From contig MKVZ01000016.1 in assembly GCA_001898995.1 (NCBI GenBank), positions 137,187 through 201,186 on the forward strand: a DNA stretch of 64,000 nt, written 5' to 3'. The position numbers and the translations under genes are program-made. Below the pieces are notes generated by a model. The model made no database searches. It saw nothing but the letters and a program-made list of their open reading frames with translations, and was not told the origin of the DNA. Source of the stretch: Rhizobiales bacterium 63-22 (lineage in GTDB: Bacteria > Pseudomonadota > Alphaproteobacteria > Rhizobiales > Rhizobiaceae). Shown in pieces: positions 16,796-24,510 of the stretch; the stretch's first letter is position 1, and each line of letters opens with the position of its first letter.

Positions 16796-16812
16796 GTTAG
16801 AATCATTCTAAA
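16796..16812. promoter_or_regulatory. Irr-type iron-control box (ICE-like), site 2
   Basis: GTTAGAA-TCA-TTCTAAA is one mismatch from TTTAGAA-N3-TTCTAAA, with centre 26 bp from site 1. The core TTAGAAT-C-ATTCTAA is a perfect palindrome. The interval 16488-16986 has no convincing gene: it holds these two boxes, a candidate promoter, and otherwise nothing that I can identify. Confidence 0.68.
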
Positions 16813-16986
16813 TATGAGTTAAGCGCCCATGTTTAAACGGGATTTGCCGTTTCGGGGCGGGCCGGGGCGGCGGAAAGACCACCGACCCCAACAGATGCGC
16901 CATTTCGCCGCAGGGCTGTGGATCACAGCATCCGAGCGAATGGCGCGAGGCGATTTTTGCGGAATTCACCGATCCGGCACGGAGGC

Positions 16987-17301
16987 CTATTCGCCCATAA
17001 CGGAATCGAAGCCCTCGAACTGCGGCGGCCCGAGATAGAGCGGCTTGTTGTCGCCGGCATTGCGATGCGCTTCGCGGAACTGCTCCGATCTGGTCCAGAA
17101 CAGGAAGTCCTCGCGGCTCTTCCAGACGGTATGGGAAGCATAGAGCGTATAACCCTCCGCTTCGTTGGTCGCGCCGCGCAGCAAATGGAAGCTCTCGAAG
17201 CCGGGCAATTCGTTCAGCTTCGAATCGCGGTTCCTCCATACGGTTTCGAAATCGGCCTCGCTGCCGACGCGCACCCTGAAACGGTTCATGGCAATGAACA
17301 T
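16987..17301 (-). CDS. bhuQ: Heme-degrading monooxygenase, HmuQ/BhuQ (IsdG-like)
   Basis: The 104-residue protein starts MFIAMNRFRVRVGSEADFET and has the ferredoxin-like ABM fold of IsdG-type heme oxygenases (NRDSKLNELPGFESFHLLRG, LYASHTVWKSREDFLFWTRS). Such enzymes open the heme ring and release iron. The start at 17301 is backed by AAGGA six bases upstream and by the MFIAMNRF N-terminus of rhizobial HmuQ. It lies beside the heme receptor gene bhuA on the same strand, but a hairpin repeat and bhuA-terminal dyads separate the two. Confidence 0.88.
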   Translation of the reverse strand: MFIAMNRFRVRVGSEADFETVWRNRDSKLNELPGFESFHLLRGATNEAEGYTLYASHTVWKSREDFLFWTRSEQFREAHRNAGDNKPLYLGPPQFEGFDSVMGE

Positions 17302-17337
17302 GACTCATCCTTCTTTCTTGCTCAGGACTGGCTTTAT

Positions 17338-17426
17338 AGAGCATTTCCAGCAAAAGTGCGTAGCGGTTTTGCGTTCGGAAATGCGTAAAAACAAAGAGAT
17401 AGAGCGGTTCTAGCTAGAACCGCTCT
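17338..17426 (-). repeat. Intergenic hairpin repeat, copy R3 (two modules)
   Basis: The hairpin module (GCATTTCC/GGAAATGC, inner GCAAAA/TTTTGC) is followed by the spacer taaaaacaaagagat and a perfect 26 bp palindrome (17401-17426) beginning AGAGCGGTTCTAG. It lies between bhuQ and bhuA. The left end reads TATAGAGC. Confidence 0.88.
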
Positions 17427-17435
17427 GAAATTTTC

Positions 17436-17466
17436 GGCGCGTGCGGGGTAGGGTGCCGCACGCGCC
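17436..17466. terminator. GC-rich dyad downstream of bhuA
   Basis: An 11+11 bp perfect inverted repeat, GGCGCGTGCGG/CCGCACGCGCC, with a 9 nt loop. It lacks a clear T-run on the reverse strand, so termination is uncertain. Confidence 0.45.
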
Positions 17467-17490
17467 ACGCCGTATCCGGGAAACAGGAGA

Positions 17491-17517
17491 CCGGCTCTGC
17501 GGTCAGGGGAGAGCCGG
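17491..17517 (-). terminator. Probable terminator directly after bhuA
   Basis: The stem CCGGCTCT/AGAGCCGG begins 30 bp after the bhuA stop. On the reverse strand it is followed by TCTCCTGTTT. Confidence 0.55.
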
Positions 17518-17547
17518 CCCTTGGATGCGGCGAAACGGTTCGCCCGA

Positions 17548-19830
17548 TCAGAACTTCTGCGTCAGCGAAACCTTGAAGTAGCGGCCCGCTTCCGAAAAGC
17601 GCTCTGTCACCGTGGTCACGCCCCCAAGCGCGGCGGCATCGTAATATTCCTGGTTGAACAGATTGTAGACGCCGGCCTGCAAACGCATGCCCTTGGCCCG
17701 CTTCGGCTCCCACCAGCCTGTCAGGTTGACGACGCCGTAACCCGGCACGCGGCGGGTCGTCTTGCCCGATGTCGTCTGGTAGACCTGCTTGAGGTGGGCG
17801 GCGGCGACGACGCTGGCGTCCACGCCCCAGAAATCGGTGTTATAGCCGACACCGACCACGCCCTTGAGCGGCACGGCCGAATTGAGCGCGATATCGTCGT
17901 CCAGATTGACCGGCTTGGAATAGGCGACCGATCCATGCACGTCGAAACCGCTCTGGAAGGTGTGATGCGCCTCCGCCTCCACACCGGCGATGCGGGCGCG
18001 GTTCAGGTTGCGATAGGTCGTTATGCCGTACGGAAACAGGTCCGATTGCAGTTGCACCGTATCGATGAAGTTCTTGTAGCGGTTGGCGAAGAACGTCACC
18101 TTGCCGCCCGACAGCTTGTCGCCGTAACGCGCGCCGACATCGATACCGTAGCCGCTTTCCGCCTTGAGGTTCGGGTTACCCCAGCTTGCATAATAGGCCG
18201 AGGTGTAATTGAGATACATCTCGTCGACGGTCGGCGCCCTGTAGGTCGTCGAAAGCTGGGTGAACAGTTCGAGATCGGGCGTCGCCTGATAGGCGAAGCG
18301 CACCTTCGGCGAAAAGCGGTTGCCGGAAGCGCCGTTCGGCAGACCCACTTTCGAGAAGCCGTAATTCTTCTCATACTCTTCTGTCATCTTCGGCTCGTAA
18401 CGGTACCAGTCGAAACGCACACCGGGTGTGACCGAGAAGCGTGAATCGCCCATGGTGATCTTGTCTTCGGCGAACAGGCCCAGCCGATAGGCATCGACTT
18501 TCGGCGTATCCGACTGGTTGATGTGCAGGAACGGGCAAACGCCCATCTGTTCCCGGAATGTCGCCGTGCCGCGTGTGCAGTTGTCCTCGCCGGACATGTA
18601 TTGCTTGCTCTGGGCAAAGCTGAAATCACCGCCGAGCGTGAGAGAGTGGGTAAGTCTGCCCGTGTCGAAACCGAGATTGGCGGAGCCGGTGGCCCCCCAT
18701 TGCTGCTGGGTCAGATCGTAGTCGCGCGTATATGGCCCTTTCAGGCTCGATATGCGATAGGCGTCGAGACCGACATTGCGGTGTACCCGCTGCCAGTAGA
18801 TGGTGGCGAAGGCGTTGTTGACGAGGCTGTCTTCGCTCGGCGCCTTGTAGCGGTAATCCAGCGAAACACGGTCACGCTCGTTGATCTGGTCCTGATAATA
18901 ACGCTTGTTGTCGTAGGTCGTGCCCGGATCGGAATCGATATCGGTGTCGGAGTCGAAGCGGTTGCGCTCGGCCGTGATCCCGATGATATGACCGCCTTCG
19001 AGCTGCTGCCGCAGCTTGAACATCAGGTTGCTGCGATGGTAGTCCATCGGATCGCTTTCCGTGCGTGCCGCCCCATAGCCGCCGACATCGCCGGTGTTCT
19101 GCAATTCATGGCCGTACTGGTAGGACCCCTGATACAGCAGTGAGGTGTTCCGCACCCTCTGCGCCACCGCCGCCGAGCCGACGATGGACCGGTCGGAACC
19201 GTCATAGGTGAGTTTGGCGACGCCGCCGAGCATCTTGCCGGGCGCGAGCAGGTCTTCCGGTTCGAGCGTGCGCAGCACCAGCGCGCCTCCCATCGCGCCG
19301 CCGCCGACCCGGCTGGCGTCCGCGCCGTAAAGAACGTCGAGGGTGGACAGGGCGGAGAAATCGTAGGAATCGACACCGCCGCCCCTGACCTCGTTCAGGC
19401 CGCCGCGCGATCCCGTTTCGACATGGGGAATGGGAATGCCGTCGATGGTGGTCAGCACGCGGTCGCCGTCCAGCCCGCGGATATTGACGTCGCCGCCCTT
19501 GCTGAAGGTGACGCCCGGCTCCGTCGTGTTGCCGACGTCCTTCAGCGAATCGATGTCCTTCTTGCGGATATCGTCGGCCGTCGTGGTGCTGGCAAGCGGC
19601 GTATCCGTGACCGACCCCCTCGGCACCGCACCTTGGGCGACGCCCGGTTTGGCATTGGCCTTGGCCTTCGCATTCTTGATGACGATCGGATTGAGCGTGA
19701 CCCCGCCATTGCTGTCGTCTCTGGTCTGCTCCTGTGCCAGTGCTTGTGACGACAGCGCCGCCAGAACGATGGCGAGACCGCTCCCTGCCAGATGTGACCG
19801 CCTGAAAACCCCGTGAATCGTCGCCCGCAT
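17548..19830 (-). CDS. bhuA: TonB-dependent outer membrane heme receptor
   Basis: The 760-residue protein has a signal peptide (MRATIHGVFRRSHLAGSG to ALA, cleavage about 32), a plug domain (about 70-200: VNIRGLDGDRVLTTIDGIPI) and a 22-strand barrel ending in the outer-membrane phenylalanine SLTQKF. It carries the YRAP and NPNL boxes typical of heme receptors (TYRAPTVDEMY, WGNPNLKAESG). It imports heme across the outer membrane with TonB energy. The start at 19830 is preceded by AAGGA at 8 bp; an upstream ATG adds ten unlikely residues. It is divergent from hmuP-bhuSTUV across a RirA-type site. Confidence 0.95.
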   Translation of the reverse strand: MRATIHGVFRRSHLAGSGLAIVLAALSSQALAQEQTRDDSNGGVTLNPIVIKNAKAKANAKPGVAQGAVPRGSVTDTPLASTTTADDIRKKDIDSLKDVGNTTEPGVTFSKGGDVNIRGLDGDRVLTTIDGIPIPHVETGSRGGLNEVRGGGVDSYDFSALSTLDVLYGADASRVGGGAMGGALVLRTLEPEDLLAPGKMLGGVAKLTYDGSDRSIVGSAAVAQRVRNTSLLYQGSYQYGHELQNTGDVGGYGAARTESDPMDYHRSNLMFKLRQQLEGGHIIGITAERNRFDSDTDIDSDPGTTYDNKRYYQDQINERDRVSLDYRYKAPSEDSLVNNAFATIYWQRVHRNVGLDAYRISSLKGPYTRDYDLTQQQWGATGSANLGFDTGRLTHSLTLGGDFSFAQSKQYMSGEDNCTRGTATFREQMGVCPFLHINQSDTPKVDAYRLGLFAEDKITMGDSRFSVTPGVRFDWYRYEPKMTEEYEKNYGFSKVGLPNGASGNRFSPKVRFAYQATPDLELFTQLSTTYRAPTVDEMYLNYTSAYYASWGNPNLKAESGYGIDVGARYGDKLSGGKVTFFANRYKNFIDTVQLQSDLFPYGITTYRNLNRARIAGVEAEAHHTFQSGFDVHGSVAYSKPVNLDDDIALNSAVPLKGVVGVGYNTDFWGVDASVVAAAHLKQVYQTTSGKTTRRVPGYGVVNLTGWWEPKRAKGMRLQAGVYNLFNQEYYDAAALGGVTTVTERFSEAGRYFKVSLTQKF

Positions 19831-20034
19831 TCCTGCATTCCTTCGTGTGCCAGAGATCAACCCGTCAGGTTTCCGACGGTGAAGACATGAAAATCAATGA
19901 GTTGGTGCCCTTTGCGCAAAGCTTGGGTGAAGGCTTGCGCTTCGGGGCCGAACGCTGGCTGGGAAGAGGACGTCTTCGTGGCTTGCCCGGGAAAAACGAG
20001 ATTTAAACTTGACTCGTTCGTTCCAGTAATGCAG

Positions 20035-20063
20035 TGATTACTTAACATGACAGAGGTTGTCAA
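20035..20063 (-). promoter_or_regulatory. Candidate bhuA promoter overlapping the RirA-type site
   Basis: On the reverse strand a perfect TTGACA (20058-20063) is followed after 17 bp by TAATCA. The -10 match is weak. The -35 lies inside the TGA-N9-TCA motif, as expected for repression by occlusion. It implies a leader of about 200 nt before bhuA. Confidence 0.4.
20048..20062. promoter_or_regulatory. RirA box (iron-responsive operator, TGA-N9-TCA)
   Basis: TGACAGAGGTTGTCA fits the iron-responsive operator consensus TGA-N9-TCA of rhizobial RirA, with extra symmetry (TGACA...TGTCA). It is in the 287 bp gap between bhuA and hmuP, and rirA itself lies 4.5 kb away. Confidence 0.7.
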
Positions 20064-20117
20064 CAAATCAATTCCGGCCAGATGCATTCCCGTGGCCGGT
20101 GTGTTTGTGAGGCGAAA

Positions 20118-20387
20118 ATGAACAGGCGCATTCATATCGACATGCAGGCGCGGCTTGCGCGCAGCAGGCCGGTTGCCGACCATATCGGCCCCGACCACAT
20201 AGGCATCGACCGTCAGGCAGGCGAGATGCCCGGCCTGCACGCGCTGTCGCTGTTGCCGGAACAGCCCCTCAAGACTTACGGCAGCCGCGAACTCTTCGGC
20301 ACCTGCCGCGAAGTGGGCATAGAGCACGGCGGATCGCTCTATCGTCTCAAGATCACCCGCCAAGGCAAGCTCATCCTGAACAAATAG
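20118..20387 (+). CDS. hmuP: Hemin uptake protein HemP/HmuP
   Basis: The 89-residue protein ends with the HemP signature SLYRLKITRQGKLILNK. In Sinorhizobium, HmuP is needed for heme-dependent activation of the heme receptor gene; its biochemical activity is less clear. The N-terminal 35 residues are not typical, and a second start at 20226 (MPGLHALSLL, preceded by AGGCGAG) would give a 53-residue protein closer to the usual length. It is first in the operon hmuP-bhuS-bhuT-bhuU-bhuV, 10 bp before bhuS. Confidence 0.82.
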   Translation: MNRRIHIDMQARLARSRPVADHIGPDHIGIDRQAGEMPGLHALSLLPEQPLKTYGSRELFGTCREVGIEHGGSLYRLKITRQGKLILNK

Positions 20388-20397
20388 GCATATTCCC

Positions 20398-21474
20398 ATG
20401 ACGACCCGATCCAGGCCCACCCCAGAGCAGATACTCAAGGCACGGGCGGACAATCCGAAATCGCGCGAACGCGATTTCGCGCAGAGCCTCGGCATTTCCG
20501 AAGCCGATTTCGTCGCGGCCCATTGCGGTCTCGGCGAGGACGCGGCGATGTCCGCCCGCCGCATCCGCGCCGATCTGGAAACGCTGCTTGCCCGCGCGCC
20601 GTCGCTGGGCGAGGTCATGGCGCTGACGCGCAACGAGAGCGTGGTGCACGAGAAGATCGGTCCGTTCGAGAAGACCGTCTATGGGCAGCATGCCTCGCTG
20701 ACGCTCGGCAAGGACATCGACCTGCGCATATTCCCGAAGCACTGGGTGCACGGTTTCGCGGTCGCCAAGCGCGACGGCGACGATGTGCGCCGCAGCCTGC
20801 AATTCTTCGACGAGGCGGGCGAGGCGGTACACAAGATTCACCTGCGTCCTGCCTCCGATGTGGCGGCCTACGACGCGCTGGTGTCCGATTTGCTGGCGGC
20901 GGACCAGTCGCCCTCCATCGAGACCGTCGCCATCCGGTCCGGGAAAGCGAAAGCCGACCTGTCGCTGGTGGATACGGCCGCCTTCCGCGAACGCTGGAGC
21001 GCGCTGACGGACGTGCATCAGTTCGTCGGGCTGCTGAAGGATTTCGGCGTGGACCGGCTTCAGGCCGTGCACCTGGCGGGGCAGGATTTCGCATGGCGCG
21101 TCGACTGCTCGTCCGTCGAGGCCATGATGAACCATGCCGTGCAGGAACAGATTCCGATCATGTGCTTCGTGGGCAATCGCGGCTGCATCCAGATCCATAC
21201 CGGCCTCATTCACGAGATCAAGCCGATGGGGCCGTGGCTCAACGTGCTCGACCCGACGTTCCACATGCACCTGCGCGCCGACCATATCGCCGACGCATGG
21301 GTGGTGCGCAAGCCGACGAAGGACGGGCATGTGACCTCGCTCGAAGCCTATGACGCCAAGGGCGATCTCATCGTGCAGTTCTTCGGCGAGCGCCATGAAG
21401 GCGAGGGTGAGAGGGCGGATTGGCGCATGATCGCCGAAAACCTGCCGCGTCTGCCGCAGTCCACCGCCGCCTGA
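20398..21474 (+). CDS. bhuS: Cytoplasmic heme-handling protein HmuS/BhuS (HemS/ChuX family)
   Basis: The 358-residue protein has the two repeated HemS domains (about 40-170 and 210-345), with motifs FEKTVYGQHASLTLGKDIDL and MCFVGNRGCIQIHTGLIHEI followed by LNVLDPTFHMHLRADHI. Family members bind heme in the cytoplasm and pass it on or degrade it. It is the second gene of the heme operon, followed 10 bp later by bhuT. Confidence 0.95.
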   Translation: MTTRSRPTPEQILKARADNPKSRERDFAQSLGISEADFVAAHCGLGEDAAMSARRIRADLETLLARAPSLGEVMALTRNESVVHEKIGPFEKTVYGQHASLTLGKDIDLRIFPKHWVHGFAVAKRDGDDVRRSLQFFDEAGEAVHKIHLRPASDVAAYDALVSDLLAADQSPSIETVAIRSGKAKADLSLVDTAAFRERWSALTDVHQFVGLLKDFGVDRLQAVHLAGQDFAWRVDCSSVEAMMNHAVQEQIPIMCFVGNRGCIQIHTGLIHEIKPMGPWLNVLDPTFHMHLRADHIADAWVVRKPTKDGHVTSLEAYDAKGDLIVQFFGERHEGEGERADWRMIAENLPRLPQSTAA

Positions 21475-21484
21475 GGTCCGGATC

Positions 21485-22375
21485 ATGCATTATCTCGCAA
21501 TGCGTTCGATGTGCGTCGCGGCTTTGACCGCGATGGCGCTTTCATGTGCGGCGGTCTTGGCCCGCGCCGAACCGGTCACGCAGTTTCCGGACACGTCGCG
21601 CATCGTCTCCATCGGCGGCGCGCTGACGGAGATCGTCTATGCGCTCGGCGCGGAAAAGATGCTCGTCGCGCGCGACGACACCAGCCTTTATCCGCCGGAG
21701 GCGCTGAAGCTGAAAAGTGTCGGCTACATGCGCAGGCTTTCGCCCGAGAGCGTGCTGTCGGTCAATCCGAGCGGCATCCTTCTGGTCGAGGGCAGCGGCC
21801 CGCCGGAAACGCTGGACGTGCTGAAGAAGGCTTCCGTGCCGATGGTGATCGTGCCGGACAAATATACCGCCGAGGGTGTGACGGCCAAGATCGAGGCAGT
21901 GGGCAAGGCGCTCGGCCTCGAGGACAAGGCGAAGGTTCTGGCGGAGAAGGTGAGCGCCGATCTCGACGCCGTCGAAAAACGTGTTTCTGCCCATAATCCG
22001 CGCAAGCGCGTGCTCTTCATCCTCTCCATGCAGGGCGGGCGGCTGATGGCTTCCGGCACCGGCACAGCGGCGGATGGAATCATCAAGCTCGCCGGCGGCG
22101 TCAACGTCATCGACCAGTACCCGGGCTACAAGCAACTGACCGACGAGGCGATCGAAAAGGCCGCGCCGGACGTGATCCTGATGATAAACAATGGCGGTCA
22201 CAGCGCCGCGAGCACGGAATTGCTGAAGAACCCGGCCATCGCGGAAACGCCTGCCGGCCGCAGCGGCGATATCGTGGCGATGGACGGGCTTTATCTGCTC
22301 GGCTTCGGTCCGCGCACCGGCGAAGCCGTCCGCGACCTGTCGGAGAAACTCTACGGCGCCGCAGACGCGAAATGA
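21485..22375 (+). CDS. bhuT: Heme ABC transporter periplasmic binding protein
   Basis: The 296-residue protein has a signal peptide (MHYLAMRSMCVAALTAMALS to ARA, cleavage about 28) and the class III binding-protein fold (SIGGALTEIVYALGAEKMLVARDD, VLFILSMQGGRLMASGTGTA, LIKLAGGVNVI-type motif). It carries heme from the outer membrane receptor to the BhuUV permease. Its stop overlaps the likely start of bhuU (ATGA). Confidence 0.95.
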   Translation: MHYLAMRSMCVAALTAMALSCAAVLARAEPVTQFPDTSRIVSIGGALTEIVYALGAEKMLVARDDTSLYPPEALKLKSVGYMRRLSPESVLSVNPSGILLVEGSGPPETLDVLKKASVPMVIVPDKYTAEGVTAKIEAVGKALGLEDKAKVLAEKVSADLDAVEKRVSAHNPRKRVLFILSMQGGRLMASGTGTAADGIIKLAGGVNVIDQYPGYKQLTDEAIEKAAPDVILMINNGGHSAASTELLKNPAIAETPAGRSGDIVAMDGLYLLGFGPRTGEAVRDLSEKLYGAADAK

Positions 22376-23535
22376 GCGCGTCCGCCTGCACATACGATAA
22401 GGCAAGGAAATCGAAAATGACCAGCCAGGACGGCGTGGCGGAAGGCAAGGGCTTCACCATGTTGCACCCAGCCACGAAAAGAGAGAACGGCGACCGCGCG
22501 CCGCGCGCACGGCTTGCCATCGGCGTTCTTGCCGTGCTTCTGTGCCTGACCGCCTTGTTCAGTCTTACCGCCGGTGCATCCGACGCCTCGGTGCTGTCAT
22601 TGCTGCGCGGTCTCGTCGGCGGGGCGGGAGAGGGGGCGGAAGCCTTCCGACGCGACCATCTCATCATCGTGGATATCCGCCTGCCGCGCGTCGTCATGGG
22701 CATGCTGATCGGAGCCGGGCTTGCCGTTTCCGGCGCAGTGATGCAGGGCCTGTTCCGCAATCCGCTGGCCGACCCGGGGCTGGTCGGCGTAGGCTCGGGG
22801 GCAGGGCTCGGCGCGGTATCGATGATCGTGCTCGGCGGCAGCGTGCTCGCGCCGCTGACCGCGCTGCTCGGCATCTATGCCCTGCCGCTCGCCGCCTTTC
22901 TCGGCGGGCTTTTCACCACATGGCTGCTCTACCGTGTCGCGACAAGGCGCGGCCGCACCTCGGTCGCCACCATGCTGCTCGCCGGCATCGCGCTCGGTGC
23001 GCTGGCGGGTGCCGCCACCGGGCTTCTGGTCTATATGGCCGATGATCGGCAGTTGCGCGATCTCACCTTCTGGGGCCTCGGATCGCTCGCCGGCGCGACA
23101 TGGACCAAGATTGCCGCCGCCGGACCGATTATCGCGCTGGTGCTGGTCGCATCTCCCTTTCTCGCGCACGGCCTCAACGCGCTGGCGCTCGGCGAGGCGG
23201 TGGCGGGCCATCTCGGCATCCGCGTGCAGCGCATCAAGAACGTCGCCATCGTGACCGTGGCGGCGGCGACGGGCGCAACGGTCGCGGTGGCCGGCGGCAT
23301 CGGCTTCATCGGCATCGTGGTGCCGCACATGCTGCGCCTCGTCATCGGGCCGGACCATCGCTATCTCCTGCCTGCGGCGGCCCTTCTCGGTGCCATTCTG
23401 CTGCTGCTGGCCGATGCGCTGAGCCGTACCGTGGTTGCGCCCGCCGAACTGCCGATCGGCATCATCACGGCGGTCTGCGGCGCTCCGTTCTTCCTATGGA
23501 TATTGCTGCGCCAGCGCGGCCTTCTGGACCTGTGA
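22372..23535 (+). CDS. bhuU: Heme ABC transporter permease (FecCD family)
   Basis: The protein of up to 387 residues has about ten transmembrane helices and the FecCD/BtuC signatures (RLPRVVMGMLIGAGLAVSGA, GLFRNPLADPGLVGVGSGAG, GGIGFIGIVVPHMLR). It forms the inner-membrane channel with BhuV. The ATGA-coupled start at 22372 adds a 45-residue hydrophilic leader; a start at 22417 (MTSQDG, with AAGGAAA 8 bp upstream) looks at least as good. It ends 8 bp before bhuV. Confidence 0.94.
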   Translation: MSASACTYDKARKSKMTSQDGVAEGKGFTMLHPATKRENGDRAPRARLAIGVLAVLLCLTALFSLTAGASDASVLSLLRGLVGGAGEGAEAFRRDHLIIVDIRLPRVVMGMLIGAGLAVSGAVMQGLFRNPLADPGLVGVGSGAGLGAVSMIVLGGSVLAPLTALLGIYALPLAAFLGGLFTTWLLYRVATRRGRTSVATMLLAGIALGALAGAATGLLVYMADDRQLRDLTFWGLGSLAGATWTKIAAAGPIIALVLVASPFLAHGLNALALGEAVAGHLGIRVQRIKNVAIVTVAAATGATVAVAGGIGFIGIVVPHMLRLVIGPDHRYLLPAAALLGAILLLLADALSRTVVAPAELPIGIITAVCGAPFFLWILLRQRGLLDL

Positions 23536-23543
23536 GGGGGGCG

Positions 23544-24347
23544 ATGATCGAAACGAGAAATCTCGGCGTAAGTCTCGGCGGCAACAGGATTCTGGCCGGT
23601 ATCGACTTTTTCGCAGCGCCGGGACAGATAACCGCCATCGTCGGTCCCAACGGCTCCGGCAAGACCACGCTGCTGCGCGCCTTGGCCGGCGATCTGCCCT
23701 ATACGGGCGCGGTATTGCTGGACGGGCGCGATTTCAGCGCCTTCAAGCCCTGGGAAATGGCAGCGCGGCGCGCCGTGCTGCCGCAGGCGAGCGCCCTGTC
23801 CTTTCCCTTCACCGTGCGCGAGATCGTCCGTCTCGGCCTGACCGGCGGCTATAGCGGACTGCCGCTCGCGGAGGAAGGAAACCTGCCGGACATCGCCCTG
23901 CAAAGGGTCGATCTCGGCGGGCAGGGCAGGCGGCTCTATCAGGAGCTTTCCGGCGGCGAACAGCAGCGCGTGCAGCTTGCCCGCGTGCTGTGTCAGGTCT
24001 GGAGGCCGGTGGTGGACGGAGTGCCGCGCTACCTGTTTCTGGACGAACCGGTGTCGAACCTCGACATCCGCCACCAGATCGTTGTTATGGAGATCGCGCG
24101 CGGCTTCGCGGAAGCCGGCGGCGGCGTGATCGCGATCATGCACGATCTCAATCTCACCGCCATGTTCGCCGACCGCATCGCCGTCATGTGCGGGGGCAGG
24201 CTCGATACGATCGCGCCGCCACAGGAGGCGCTGACCGACGAGCGGCTGGAACGCGTCTATGAATGCGCGCTGAGGGTGGGAGTGCTGCCGGCGCGGAATG
24301 TGCCCTTCGTCCTGCCGCAATCGGCAATCCGCGCGGCGGCGGAGTAG
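23544..24347 (+). CDS. bhuV: Heme ABC transporter ATP-binding protein
   Basis: The 267-residue ATPase has Walker A GPNGSGKT (about 34-41), the signature LSGGEQQR (about 136-143), Walker B YLFLDEP and the switch histidine (AIMHDLN). It powers BhuU. GAGGGGGGCG sits immediately before the ATG. Its stop codon TAG is the terminal TAG of a hairpin repeat (TAGAGCATTTCC), so the element lies at the very end of the operon. Confidence 0.95.
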   Translation: MIETRNLGVSLGGNRILAGIDFFAAPGQITAIVGPNGSGKTTLLRALAGDLPYTGAVLLDGRDFSAFKPWEMAARRAVLPQASALSFPFTVREIVRLGLTGGYSGLPLAEEGNLPDIALQRVDLGGQGRRLYQELSGGEQQRVQLARVLCQVWRPVVDGVPRYLFLDEPVSNLDIRHQIVVMEIARGFAEAGGGVIAIMHDLNLTAMFADRIAVMCGGRLDTIAPPQEALTDERLERVYECALRVGVLPARNVPFVLPQSAIRAAAE

Positions 24348-24393
24348 AGCATTTCCAGCAAAAGTGTGAAGCGGTTTTGCGTTCGGAAATGCG
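24346..24393 (-). repeat. Intergenic hairpin repeat, copy R4 (hairpin module only)
   Basis: The arms GCATTTCC/GGAAATGC and inner stem GCAAAA/TTTTGC are present. It begins inside the bhuV stop codon. A second, longer copy (R5) follows after 14 bp in the same orientation. Confidence 0.85.
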
Positions 24394-24407
24394 ACCAGTG
24401 AAAGATG

Positions 24408-24510
24408 GCATTTCCTGCAAAAGTCTGAATCGCCTCCGCAGCGAAATCAGTCCACGGGACTGATTTCTGAACCTGCTTCGATGCGTTCGGAAATGCGTAA
24501 AAACAAACGA
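24408..24510 (-). repeat. Intergenic hairpin repeat, copy R5, with a nested palindrome
   Basis: The outer arms GCATTTCC (24408-24415) and GGAAATGC (24489-24496) are kept, but the space between them is expanded and holds an 11+11 bp palindrome, GAAATCAGTCC/GGACTGATTTC, with loop ACG (24443-24467). The usual tail taaaaacaaacga follows and ends at the rirA stop codon. Confidence 0.75.

Noticed and set aside
16829..17038. A 69-codon plus-strand frame next to the Irr boxes
   Set aside because: It runs into the antisense of bhuQ, has no ribosome binding site and no similarity I recognise.
19857..20048. A 63-codon frame in the leader of bhuA
   Set aside because: Its ATG overlaps the RirA box and lies upstream of the likely transcription start; no ribosome binding site.
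20371..21486. A 371-codon reverse frame across bhuS
   Set aside because: It shadows bhuS, whose HemS-type domains and operon context are clear.
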